Notes: generated by a model from the sequence alone, not told the origin. Counted from the stretch's first letter, positions 1-6,677 are shown. The stretch: 7,058 nucleotides of DNA from Sneathiella sp. (GCA_002732675.1 NVRR01000020.1:1-7058); one strand, 5' to 3'. Made by a program: numbers and translations.

Positions 1-94
1 ATAGATTACCGTTATGGGGAATGGCCAGCACTTTGCCGCCGACATTCTTTTCGTAATTTTCCATCCATTCCCAAAGTTTTTCCGGGTCTTCGCC
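1..94 (-). pseudogene. DUF3604 family protein, internal fragment
   Basis: Read on the minus strand, this stretch translates without a stop into a fragment containing GEDPEKLWEWMENYEKN followed by GGKVLAIPHNGNL. This matches, from memory of the family, the conserved middle of DUF3604 proteins, where a D-P-E-x-L-W helix precedes a G-G-x-V-L-A-I-P-H-N-G-N-L block. DUF3604 proteins are long (usually above 600 residues) and of unsettled function, with PHP/phosphoesterase-like features. Only about 31 codons are visible. The C-terminal side would continue off the window through position 1. The N-terminal side stops resembling the family near position 92-97, where plus-strand glutamine amidotransferase sequence begins. 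The gene is therefore broken at that point unless the junction is an assembly or amplification artefact. The reading frame stays open further upstream on the minus strand, but there it is the antisense of amidotransferase codons. Confidence 0.7.
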
Positions 95-559
95 TTGGAG
101 GATTTTATCCGCGCGCTTGTCGCCAGCGAGGTGCCGACCGTTGGCATTTGTTTTGGTCATCAGATCATGGCGCAGGCCATGGGCGGTAAGGCTGCGAAAT
201 ATAGCGGCGGCTGGGGCATCGGTCGGCGGGCGTATGTTATGACGGAAACGGGAGAAGACGTTCATCTGCTCTCCTTCCATCAGGATCAGGTACTGGAGGC
301 CCCGAAGGGCGCGGATGTTTTCATGTCCTCGGATTTTTGTAAAATTGGCGGCCTGAAATACTCCCCCACCTGTTATTCGCTGCAACCCCATCCGGAACAT
401 ACCGTTTCCTTCATGGCCGACCTTATCGAGAGCCGCCGCGGGACTGTCGTGCCGGAGGACATCGCGGACAAGGCAATGGCCAGCCTCAATCAACCCAATG
501 ATCAGGCCCGCTTTGGCCAGATGATGGTCGATGTGCTGGATCGAGACTTAAGACTTTAA
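14..559 (+). CDS. Class I glutamine amidotransferase, 5'-truncated
   Basis: This is a GATase1-family protein of the stand-alone type resembling the amidotransferase domain of GMP synthase. Such proteins hydrolyse glutamine to release ammonia for an acceptor that is unknown here. The catalytic triad is visible: the nucleophile elbow VGICFGHQ supplies Cys, and SLQPHPEH supplies His and Glu. GWGIG and SFHQDQV are further family blocks, and the C-terminal part looks complete up to the TAA at 557-559. The reading frame is open from an ATG at 14 with a stop at 2-4, but the first 27 or so codons do not look like this family. Their antisense is a DUF3604 fragment. Real homology starts near position 95 (LEDFIRAL). 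The family is usually about 230-240 residues, so roughly 75-80 N-terminal residues, including the SVYD-type segment, are missing. The ATG at 14 is probably not the native start, and the product is likely inactive or unmade. Confidence 0.8.
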   Translation: MGNGQHFAADILFVIFHPFPKFFRVFALEDFIRALVASEVPTVGICFGHQIMAQAMGGKAAKYSGGWGIGRRAYVMTETGEDVHLLSFHQDQVLEAPKGADVFMSSDFCKIGGLKYSPTCYSLQPHPEHTVSFMADLIESRRGTVVPEDIADKAMASLNQPNDQARFGQMMVDVLDRDLRL

Positions 560-583
560 CGAAAAGGCGGCGGATACTGAAAA

Positions 584-730
584 TGCCTCCAAGCTTTCCG
601 CCAATCGCGGCAAGCCCCGTACAATCAGGAGATTGGCGTTGATAACCCGGTGAAACAGCGTGACGGACAGACCAAAATCGCGACGCATGATTGGCAAAGC
701 AACACCGACCGCTGGTTCATCCCTGCTTAA
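584..730 (+). pseudogene. Orphan C-terminal-like reading frame, unrecognised
   Basis: In the 157-base gap between the amidotransferase stop and the hydratase stop there is a plus-strand frame, opened by a TGA at 578-580 and closed by TAA at 728-730. It has no ATG or GTG. From 620 it reads like real protein, with hydrophilic and aromatic residues (IATHDWQSNTDRWFIPA at the end) and about 64 percent G or C at third positions. It overlaps the 3' end of the convergent hydratase gene by about 14 bases. I do not recognise the family. It could be the remnant of a gene whose 5' part was lost, or a chance open frame. The adjacent broken amidotransferase makes a remnant slightly more credible. Confidence 0.2.
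593..615. terminator. Hairpin between convergent genes, no U-tract
   Basis: GCTT-T-CCGC, loop CAATC, then GCGG-C-AAGC: two 4-bp stems separated by one T/C mismatch, with a 5-nt loop. It lies between the amidotransferase end (559) and the hydratase end (717), where a bidirectional terminator would be expected. Neither side has a U-rich run, so intrinsic termination is only a weak suggestion. Confidence 0.25.
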
Positions 731-1457
731 ACCCCGACAGCCTTTCGCCTTTGCCTGTGGCACGTCCGGGGCTATTCTCCCGCTCGAACTGTAGTCCGGC
801 TTTCAGACCAAACTCCTGCCCTCTTTTCACCAGCATCTTGTCAGCCCGGAGCGTATGCCAGGAATTTGCGACAATATCGCGGGCAAGCGTCATCGCCGCC
901 TCCGACAGCGCCTCATCGGGCACGCATTTGTTCGCGAGGCCGAATTCGACGGCCTCGGGGCCACTGACCACCCGTCCGGTAAACATCATTTCCTTGGCGT
1001 GCAGCACGCCGACCCGGCGCGGCAATCGCTGGCTCATACCCCACAGCGGTGTCAGCGCCCACTTCCCATGGGTATCGGCGAACTTGGCCCCTTCCCCGCA
1101 AACCATTAGATCACAGGCCAGTGCCAGCTCCAACGCGCCGGTGTAGCAATGACCGGCCACCTCAGCGATCACCGGCTGCGGTAAGTCTTCAATCATTTCG
1201 ACAGTTTCCGCCTGGAACCGCGGATGGGGTGCAACATCGCCAGCCTGCATGGCTTTCAGGTCATTTCCGGCTGAAAAAGACCGGCCTTCTCCGCGCAAAA
1301 TCACACAGCCAATCGTCTCTGCCTCATCGGCCAGGGCCTTAATATGCGCCTGCAATTCAACGAATAACGACGGGCTCAACGCATTAAGAGCCTCTGGCCG
1401 GTTCAGACTGAGGATCGATATCCCGTCGACATCTTTACGTGTTACCAGTTCCGTCAT
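717..1457 (-). CDS. Enoyl-CoA hydratase/isomerase family protein
   Basis: A 246-residue crotonase-fold protein, of usual length for the family and cytoplasmic. Such enzymes bind acyl-CoA and stabilise an enolate in an oxyanion hole. Visible blocks are FSAGNDLKAM (residues 61-70, first oxyanion-hole strand), HCYTGALELALACDLMV (103-119) and a C-terminal FERENSPG. In classical hydratases two Glu residues activate water. The first is present as Glu110 in ALELALACD. The position of the second (rat Glu164) appears to be His130 in ADTHGKWALTPLWG, so classical hydration is not assured. An isomerase, hydrolase or other acyl-CoA activity is possible. It is the last gene of the five-gene minus-strand series, 39 bases after the transporter. 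A purine-rich GGGGGTCTGAAGA precedes the ATG. In this context it may handle a branched-chain acyl-CoA intermediate, but the substrate cannot be read from sequence. Confidence 0.9.
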   Translation of the reverse strand: MTELVTRKDVDGISILSLNRPEALNALSPSLFVELQAHIKALADEAETIGCVILRGEGRSFSAGNDLKAMQAGDVAPHPRFQAETVEMIEDLPQPVIAEVAGHCYTGALELALACDLMVCGEGAKFADTHGKWALTPLWGMSQRLPRRVGVLHAKEMMFTGRVVSGPEAVEFGLANKCVPDEALSEAAMTLARDIVANSWHTLRADKMLVKRGQEFGLKAGLQFERENSPGRATGKGERLSGFKQG

Positions 1458-1496
1458 TCTTCAGACCCCCGTTTATTTTTGTTATTTATGCGCGGC

Positions 1497-2378
1497 CTAC
1501 GGTTTCCTGGCGACCGCCTGTTCCCGATAGAATGTATAGACCCCCGTGCCGACGATAATCAGGCTGCCCACTATTGTCCAGCTGTCAGGTATGTCACCAA
1601 AGACGAAAAACCCGAGGAGTATTGCCCAGATCAGCAACGTATAACGAAAGGGCGAGGAAAAGCTGATGTCGCCCACCCGCATGGTCTTGATGCTGCACAA
1701 ATACGCGATAATAACAAAGACGGAGGCCGTGGCGAGCAATGTCAGCCCCTCCGTCGTGACCGGTTTCCAGTCGGTTACCGTCGAAAATATACCGCCAACC
1801 AGCATGATCGCGACGGATGTCAGCAGGGCCACGAAAAGTGACGGTATGGCCGGTGACAAGCGCCGTGTCGACAGGTCCCGAAGGACAATGCAAAATATTG
1901 ACGCAACGGCGGACAAAGAAAACTCGTTAAACCCTTCCGAGCCGGGCCGGACGATGATCAACACCCCGATAAACCCGAAGCCAATCGCCAGATACCGCCG
2001 CCAGCCAACAGCCTCGCGCAGGAACAGGGCGCCCGCCAAGGTCACCGCAAGCGGCAAGGCCTGCACGATCGCTGTGGCATTGGCGAGCGGCATATTGAAC
2101 AGGGCATTGAGGAAAAACAGGGTGCCGCCAAGTTCGCCGATCAGCCTGAGGACAAGGATTTTCCGATCCCCCTTGGGAATATGAAAGATAATCGCCTTTT
2201 TGTAGAGGGCCAGCGAGACCAACAGGATTGTGGTGAAAATACCGCGCAGAAAAAGCGCCTGAAATAAACTCAGATGCTCCGCCGCGAGCTTCATATTCGT
2301 GTCATTGATGACAAAGGCAGCCATACTGATTGCCATAAACGCCGCGCCGCGCATATTTTCGGAGAAGGAAGTATCCAT
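1497..2378 (-). CDS. EamA/DMT-superfamily transporter, 10 TM
   Basis: A 293-residue inner-membrane permease made of two EamA repeats (about residues 12-140 and 150-285). Hydrophobic stretches are consistent with ten transmembrane helices, and a short N-terminal tail precedes the first. Typical signs are the end of the first repeat, with NATAIVQALPLAVTLAGALF, then LREAVGWRRYLAIGFGFIGV and a VRPG turn. In the second repeat, RVGDISFSSPFRYTLLIWA precedes the last helices. The pattern resembles the group often annotated as S-adenosylmethionine or metabolite transporters, but DMT substrates are not predictable from sequence. It is the fourth gene of the minus-strand series, 44 bases after the hydrolase. 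No strong ribosome binding site is seen, and a small inverted repeat lies just upstream. Export of a pathway by-product or uptake of the pathway substrate are both possible. Confidence 0.92.
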   Translation of the reverse strand: MDTSFSENMRGAAFMAISMAAFVINDTNMKLAAEHLSLFQALFLRGIFTTILLVSLALYKKAIIFHIPKGDRKILVLRLIGELGGTLFFLNALFNMPLANATAIVQALPLAVTLAGALFLREAVGWRRYLAIGFGFIGVLIIVRPGSEGFNEFSLSAVASIFCIVLRDLSTRRLSPAIPSLFVALLTSVAIMLVGGIFSTVTDWKPVTTEGLTLLATASVFVIIAYLCSIKTMRVGDISFSSPFRYTLLIWAILLGFFVFGDIPDSWTIVGSLIIVGTGVYTFYREQAVARKP

Positions 2379-2387
2379 ATGCCATTA

Positions 2388-2404
2388 GTCCGGGAATTCC
2401 GGAC
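2388..2404. repeat. Short inverted repeat before the transporter gene
   Basis: GTCCGG-GAATT-CCGGAC: a perfect 6-bp inverted repeat with a 5-nt spacer in the 44-base gap between the hydrolase stop and the transporter start. It could be a weak mRNA hairpin affecting the transporter start, 10 bases away, or a processing site. There is no U-tract, so it is not a convincing terminator. Confidence 0.35.
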
Positions 2405-2422
2405 CGACCGCAAGCAATAATA

Positions 2423-3211
2423 TCAGGAATATTGCTGAATAAATTCGGTCGATCTACGGGTTACGTCGTCGCGCCGTTCCGCCCAAGGGTTATGACCACA
2501 ATTTTCAAGAATTTGCTTTTGAAACGCGCCACTGACGGCATCTTCGATGGCGTTGATTTGTGCGCCGGTACCATAGCTGTCATCAAGGCCCTGGATGGCC
2601 AGAACCGGCGCTTTAATTTGCGGTAAATAGCTTTCGATATTCCAGCTGTGAAATCCGGGATCGAGCCAGGCATCATTCCAGCCACGAAACGCGCATTCCG
2701 TATTCATTCCGTGGAATTTATATAGCTTTGCTTTTAAATCCCCGTCTTCATAGGCCTGTTTCGCGGCCCGGATGCCTGTGACCGAAATATCTTCACAAAA
2801 GACATGGGGTGCCAAAACGATCACGGCGTCGGGGTCTCGCTCCTGGGTCAAGCCCGCGTAAATAAGCGCAATGGACGCCCCGTCGGAATGCCCGATCAGA
2901 CTAAATTTTTTGATTCCGAAATGCGTCAGGAGAGCGGGCAGCATGCCCTTGGCCTCCTGCTCCATATAGTCGAGGGAGCGCGGCAGATCGCAAGGGTCAG
3001 ATCCGCCGTAGCCAGCGCGACTATAAATAAGCCCGGCGCATCCAGTGCCCCCGCAAAGCTGATCGGGAAAGTCCCGCCAAAGCGCCGTACAGCCCAGACC
3101 TTCATGCAGGAAGACAAGAACAGGGGCGTCTGGGTCGGAAGCGGCAATCGATCGATATTCGATCACCGTTCCCGAAATAACCGTTGTTTTTAAGTCACCC
3201 GACGCTGTCAC
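2423..3211 (-). CDS. Alpha/beta hydrolase
   Basis: A 262-residue soluble alpha/beta-hydrolase-fold protein without a signal peptide. The oxyanion-hole motif HEGLG is at residues 36-40, the nucleophile elbow GHSDG at 107-111 gives Ser109, the acid is Asp210 or Asp211 in QGLDDSYG, and the base is His240 in CGHNPWAE. The triad is therefore complete and the enzyme probably active. The family includes esterases, enol-lactonases and C-C bond hydrolases; the substrate here is not evident. The start is a GTG whose bases overlap the mmsB stop (GTGA, 4 nt), with GGAAG about 8 bases upstream inside mmsB. This points to translational coupling and tight co-expression with mmsB. Hydrolysis of an ester, lactone or thioester linked to branched-chain or hydroxy-acid breakdown is a reasonable guess from context. 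Confidence 0.9.
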   Translation of the reverse strand: MTASGDLKTTVISGTVIEYRSIAASDPDAPVLVFLHEGLGCTALWRDFPDQLCGGTGCAGLIYSRAGYGGSDPCDLPRSLDYMEQEAKGMLPALLTHFGIKKFSLIGHSDGASIALIYAGLTQERDPDAVIVLAPHVFCEDISVTGIRAAKQAYEDGDLKAKLYKFHGMNTECAFRGWNDAWLDPGFHSWNIESYLPQIKAPVLAIQGLDDSYGTGAQINAIEDAVSGAFQKQILENCGHNPWAERRDDVTRRSTEFIQQYS

Positions 3212-4095
3212 GACTTCCGGATCATATTGACGATACCGGAGAAATCAGCTTCCGTGCCCTCCCCGGCAACGTAAGCCTCGTAAAGATCCATCGCCGCTTT
3301 GCCGAGCGCCGTCGACGCACCAAAGCCATCTGCGGCATCCTGACTGAGATGCAGGTCTTTGAGCATATTCTGCGCCGAGAAGCCGGGCTTGTAGTCGTTA
3401 TTGGCGGGGCTGGTCGGCACCGGGCCCGGCACCGGACAATAGGTGTTGAGCGACCAGCATTGCCCCGACGCGGTGGAGACGATATCGAACATGGTTTGAT
3501 GTTCAAGCCCAAGTTTTTCGGCCAGCACAAAAGCCTCGCACACCCCGATCATCGAAATACCGAGGATCATGTTATTACAGATTTTTGCGGCCTGACCGGT
3601 CCCCGTTCCGCCCGTATGGATGATATTCTGGCCCATGACCTCCAATATCGGCTTCGCGGCCTCAAAGGCTGCCTTCGGTCCGCCCACCATAAAGGTCAGG
3701 GTGCCCTCATTGGCGCCGCCAACCCCGCCGCTTACCGGTGCATCCACCATCATCATGCCTTTGTGCAAGGCGTCGCCCGCCACGTCTCGGGCCGACGCGA
3801 CATCAATGGTTGAGCAATCAATAAAAAGTGTTCCCTCTGTCGCCGCAGCCAGTACGCCATCGTCGCCCAGATAAACCGCCCGCACATGCTCGCCCTTTGG
3901 CAACATGCTGACGACAGCCCCGACATCCGTCGCCGCATCGCCAACAGAGGAGGCTGCTGTCGCCCCCTCTTTGACGCAAGCGGCAACAGCCGCCGCCGAC
4001 AGATCAAAGACTTTTACGGAATGACCGGCTTTCAGAAGGTTGGCAGCCATGCCCTCCCCCATATTGCCGACGCCGATAAATCCAATTTTTGCCAT
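3208..4095 (-). CDS. mmsB: 3-hydroxyisobutyrate dehydrogenase
   Basis: A 295-residue beta-hydroxyacid dehydrogenase, normal length for the family, that oxidises 3-hydroxyisobutyrate to methylmalonate semialdehyde in valine catabolism. The N-terminal Rossmann motif GFIGVGNMG (residues 5-13) binds the nucleotide; Asp31 at the end of the second strand favours NAD over NADP. DAPVSGGVGGA (118-128) is the substrate-binding block, and GTGQAAKICNN contains the catalytic Lys171 with Asn175. The C-terminal domain has the usual GFSAQNMLKDLHL segment (Lys246, Asp247). It follows mmsA by 76 bases, supplying MmsA's substrate, which supports the assignment over other members such as tartronate semialdehyde or glyoxylate reductases. 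AGGGA lies about 11 bases before the ATG, downstream of a terminator-like hairpin. Confidence 0.93.
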   Translation of the reverse strand: MAKIGFIGVGNMGEGMAANLLKAGHSVKVFDLSAAAVAACVKEGATAASSVGDAATDVGAVVSMLPKGEHVRAVYLGDDGVLAAATEGTLFIDCSTIDVASARDVAGDALHKGMMMVDAPVSGGVGGANEGTLTFMVGGPKAAFEAAKPILEVMGQNIIHTGGTGTGQAAKICNNMILGISMIGVCEAFVLAEKLGLEHQTMFDIVSTASGQCWSLNTYCPVPGPVPTSPANNDYKPGFSAQNMLKDLHLSQDAADGFGASTALGKAAMDLYEAYVAGEGTEADFSGIVNMIRKS

Positions 4096-4112
4096 TTTTT
4101 TTACGTCCCTTT

Positions 4113-4152
4113 TAAAAAGAAGCCCCAGCGCAAAGAAGGATTGAGCCGGGGC
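4113..4152 (-). terminator. Intrinsic terminator/attenuator between mmsA and mmsB
   Basis: On the minus strand, GCCCCGGC, a 15-nt loop, and GCTGGGGC form an 8-bp stem with one G-U pair, followed directly by TTCTTTTTA. This is the structure of a rho-independent terminator. It lies after the mmsA stop and about 18 bases before the mmsB start. In a co-directional cluster it would act as a partial terminator or mRNA 3'-end stabiliser, giving more mmsA than mmsB transcript, or mmsB may have its own promoter. Confidence 0.7.
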
Positions 4153-4171
4153 ATGATGTGATGGTCAGGTC

Positions 4172-5665
4172 TTATTTAAAAGTCGGGATCGAGAATTCAG
4201 CGCCCGCCTTGATGCTGTTCGGCCATCTGGATGTCACGGTTTTTACCTTGGTGTAAAAACGTACCCCTTCCGGGCCATGCTGGTTGTGATCACCAAAGGC
4301 CGATGCTTTCCAGCCGCCGAAGCTGTGGAAGGCCAACGGTACAGGGATCGGCACATTAACGCCGACCATGCCAACTTCCACATTGTCGGAGAAAGCCCGT
4401 GCGATGTCACCATTCTGCGTGAAAATAGACGTGCCGTTGCCGAATTCATGCTTGTCGACCATATCGATGGCTTCATTAAAGGTCGGGGCGCGAACAACAG
4501 AGAGAACGGGCCCAAAAATCTCTTCCTTATAAATCCGCATGTCGGTGCCGACATTGTCAAACAGGCAACCGCCCATATAGTAGCCATTTTCATAGCCTTG
4601 CAAGGAAATATCCCGGCCATCGACAACCAGATCGGCACCTTCCTCAATGCCGAGGTCCACATAGCCCCGCACCTTGGCAAGATGCTCCGCCGTCACCAAC
4701 GGTCCCATATCGGCATCAGCCGCACTCGGGCCGACTTTCAGCGCCCGAACCCGCGGGGCCAATTTTTCCATCAACTCGTCCCCGGCGCCGCCAACAGCAA
4801 CCGCCACGGAAATCGCCATGCAGCGTTCCCCGGCCGAGCCATAGCCCGCACCGATCAGCGCATCGACAGCTTTATCCATGTCCGCATCCGGCATCACCAG
4901 CATATGGTTCTTGGCGCCGCCCATGGCCTGCACCCGCTTGCCGTTGGCCGTGCCGCGCGCATAGACATATTTCGCGATCGGCGTCGAGCCAACAAAGCTG
5001 ACCGCCTTCACCCGCGGATCGTCAAGAAGGGCATCCACGGCCACCTTATCGCCATTGATCACGTTCAGCACACCGGGAGGGGCGCCGGCTGCGACCATCA
5101 GTTCCCCCAGCTTTATCGGCAGGGACGGATCTTTCTCGGACGGTTTCAACACAAAACAGTTGCCGCAGGCAATGGCCACCGCAAACATCCACATCGGCAC
5201 CATGGCCGGGAAGTTGAACGGTGTGATCCCGGCGACAACGCCGAGCGGCTTGCGCATGGAATACATATCCACGCCGGTGGAGACGTTATCGGAATATTCG
5301 CCCTTCAAAAGATGCGGAATACCGCAAGCAAATTCCACCACCTCGATACCCCGGATGATCGAACCCTTAGCGTCGGAATGAACCTTGCCATGCTCACTCG
5401 CAAGCAGGGCGGCCAGTTCTTCGATATTTTCCTCGACCAGCTGTTTGAACTTGAACATGACCCGGGCGCGGGTGATCGGCGAGGTACTTGCCCATCCAGG
5501 AAAGGCCGCCAGGCTATCGGCAACAGCATCGCCAATCTCGGATTCGGAGGCCAATGGCACTTCCGCCTTATGCTCGCCAGTGCTGGGGTTGTAAACGGGG
5601 CTAAAGCGCCCGGAGGTGCCGGCGACATACTGCCCGCCGATATAATGCTTCAATTGCTCTGTCAT
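4172..5665 (-). CDS. mmsA: CoA-acylating methylmalonate-semialdehyde dehydrogenase
   Basis: An aldehyde dehydrogenase superfamily protein that converts methylmalonate semialdehyde, NAD and CoA to propionyl-CoA, CO2 and NADH at the end of valine (and thymine) catabolism. The ATG at 5665 gives 497 residues, matching the family's roughly 500. An in-frame ATG at 5743 would add 26 residues unlike the family, while GGGAGCGGAACC sits just before 5665. Key features are [12 protein letters not shown] (146-157) with Asn151, [11 protein letters not shown] (224-234), the catalytic Cys282 in [11 protein letters not shown], and EEIFGPVL (381-388). At the site where hydrolytic aldehyde dehydrogenases have the general base Glu (ELGG), this protein has AMGG, as expected for the CoA-dependent subfamily. 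Arg105 and Arg281 fit the carboxylate- or CoA-contacting arginines known from this group. The C-terminal [13 protein letters not shown] is a hallmark. It is the first gene of the minus-strand cluster, divergent from a LysR gene. Confidence 0.96.
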   Translation of the reverse strand: MTEQLKHYIGGQYVAGTSGRFSPVYNPSTGEHKAEVPLASESEIGDAVADSLAAFPGWASTSPITRARVMFKFKQLVEENIEELAALLASEHGKVHSDAKGSIIRGIEVVEFACGIPHLLKGEYSDNVSTGVDMYSMRKPLGVVAGITPFNFPAMVPMWMFAVAIACGNCFVLKPSEKDPSLPIKLGELMVAAGAPPGVLNVINGDKVAVDALLDDPRVKAVSFVGSTPIAKYVYARGTANGKRVQAMGGAKNHMLVMPDADMDKAVDALIGAGYGSAGERCMAISVAVAVGGAGDELMEKLAPRVRALKVGPSAADADMGPLVTAEHLAKVRGYVDLGIEEGADLVVDGRDISLQGYENGYYMGGCLFDNVGTDMRIYKEEIFGPVLSVVRAPTFNEAIDMVDKHEFGNGTSIFTQNGDIARAFSDNVEVGMVGVNVPIPVPLAFHSFGGWKASAFGDHNQHGPEGVRFYTKVKTVTSRWPNSIKAGAEFSIPTFK

Positions 5666-5778
5666 TGGTTCCGCTCCCGATAAGATTTCTATTAGCCTGA
5701 CTTTACATGGGTAAAAATGCAAAGTAATTACATAAGATTGCACATTCCATGTGTATTTTCACACATGAGGAGATTATT
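5666..5778. promoter_or_regulatory. Divergent mmsA/LysR control region with inverted repeats
   Basis: This AT-rich gap separates the mmsA start from the proposed LysR start. It contains three symmetric elements: TTTAC-ATGG-GTAAA at 5702-5715; TGCAA-N15-TTGCA at 5718-5742, enclosing the palindrome GTAATTAC (5724-5731); and CATGTGT-ATTTTC-ACACATG at 5748-5767, a perfect 7-bp repeat. LysR proteins typically bind imperfect dyads in such divergent regions, so these are candidate operators. None is an exact T-N11-A dyad. A possible plus-strand -35 (TTTACA, 5702) has only a poor -10 partner, so promoter positions are not assigned. Confidence 0.55.
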
Positions 5779-5781
5779 ATT
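5767..5781 (+). promoter_or_regulatory. Shine-Dalgarno and ATT start for the LysR gene
   Basis: GAGGAGA (5767-5773) is the strongest ribosome binding site near the regulator, and an in-frame ATT lies 6 bases after the AGGAG. Initiation there gives an N-terminus reading (M)FDWNDVRFF, where LysR proteins of this type normally begin. The in-frame ATG at 5749 has no visible ribosome binding site, lies within an inverted repeat and would place the Shine-Dalgarno sequence inside the coding region. Confidence 0.55.
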
Positions 5782-6675
5782 TTTGACTGGAACGATGTCC
5801 GCTTCTTTCTGGAACTCAGCCGCAAGGGCCGCCTGACGGAAGTGGCCAAAGCGCTTAAAGTCGACCATACCACGGTTAGCCGCCGCGTGCTCGCCTTGGA
5901 AGAAAAACTCGACGCTAAATTATTCGAGTCTACCTCTCGCGGCTATGTCCTGACCCAGGCGGGGGAGCGATTGCTGCCACAAGCCGAAGCCATGGAAAGC
6001 GCGTCTGCCTCCATTCAGGATACGGTCGGCGGTGAGAACAAGACCCTGACTGGCACCGTCCGTCTCGGCGTGCCGGAAGGTTTTGGCAGCCAGTTTCTAG
6101 CGAAAGAGCTTACCGAGTTCCAACGGCTGCATCCGGAAATCGAGCTTGAATTTGTCGCCAATGACCGTTTTGTCAGCCTGTCAAAACGCGAGGCTGACCT
6201 TTCCATCACCCTGGCCCGGCCGCAGTCGGGACGGCTGATTTCGCGCAAGCTGACCGACTATCGTCTGCGGCTTTACGCGACAAAAGACTATTTGACGGCG
6301 CACTCGCCGATTAAGACATTGGACGATCTGCGGTCCCATAATTTCATTTCCTATATCGACGAGTTGGTCCCCGACCCGCAGCTTCTCTATCTGACCGAGC
6401 TGATCGGCAATCCAAAAGTCGGCCTTAAAAGCTCCAGCATTGTCTTTCAGTTTCAGGCGACGTTGGCGGGGGCCGGTGTCAGCATTCTGCATTGCTTCGT
6501 CGCCGATGACTATCCGGAGCTTGTCTGCCTGCTGCCCGCTGAGACGCAAATTGACCGGACCTTTTGGCTGAATACCCCCGAAGACATCCACGACCTCGCG
6601 CGGATCAAGGCGGTCAGCGAGTTCCTGAGTGATGTGGTGCGCCGACAGCGTAAAAAACTGATGGGGGAGAAATAG
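5779..6675 (+). CDS. LysR-family transcriptional regulator
   Basis: With the start placed at ATT 5779 the protein has 298 residues, the family's usual length; from ATG 5749 it would have 308. The N-terminal winged helix-turn-helix covers about residues 3-62, with the recognition region LTEVAKALKVDHTTVSRRV (19-37) and the following LEEKLDAKLFES and LTQAGERLLP blocks. The effector-binding domain starts near LTGTVRLGVPEGFGSQFLA and extends to the C-terminus in the type 2 periplasmic-binding-like fold. No membrane or signal sequence is seen. It is divergent from mmsA with about 113 bases between starts, the classical arrangement for a LysR regulator of the neighbouring operon and of itself. A valine-pathway intermediate is a plausible effector, but this is inference. 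The frame has no other ATG before residue 70 or so, which limits the start to ATT/ATT/ATT at 5773-5779 or ATG 5749. Confidence 0.9.
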   Translation: MFDWNDVRFFLELSRKGRLTEVAKALKVDHTTVSRRVLALEEKLDAKLFESTSRGYVLTQAGERLLPQAEAMESASASIQDTVGGENKTLTGTVRLGVPEGFGSQFLAKELTEFQRLHPEIELEFVANDRFVSLSKREADLSITLARPQSGRLISRKLTDYRLRLYATKDYLTAHSPIKTLDDLRSHNFISYIDELVPDPQLLYLTELIGNPKVGLKSSSIVFQFQATLAGAGVSILHCFVADDYPELVCLLPAETQIDRTFWLNTPEDIHDLARIKAVSEFLSDVVRRQRKKLMGEK

Positions 6676-6677
6676 CG

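Noticed and set aside
1..94. Native amidotransferase N-terminus encoded from the ATG at 14.
   Set aside because: Residues encoded before about position 95 do not fit the family, whereas the opposite strand matches DUF3604 closely.
548..763. A 71-codon minus-strand frame between the amidotransferase and the hydratase.
   Set aside because: It overlaps the 3' ends of both neighbouring genes, resembles no family, and is antisense to the orphan frame at 584-730.
1666..2184. A 172-codon plus-strand frame opposite the EamA transporter.
   Set aside because: Basic, low-complexity antisense product; the transporter's two EamA repeats on the other strand are unambiguous.
4277..5683. A 468-codon open frame on the plus strand antisense to mmsA.
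   Set aside because: It is fully opposite the clearly conserved mmsA; its His/Arg/Gly-rich composition is typical of an antisense shadow in GC-rich DNA, and no domain is recognisable.
5666..5743. N-terminal extension of MmsA from an ATG at 5743 (26 extra residues).
   Set aside because: The extension is unlike the family, would occupy the operator region, and the ATG at 5665 has a good ribosome binding site and gives the normal length.
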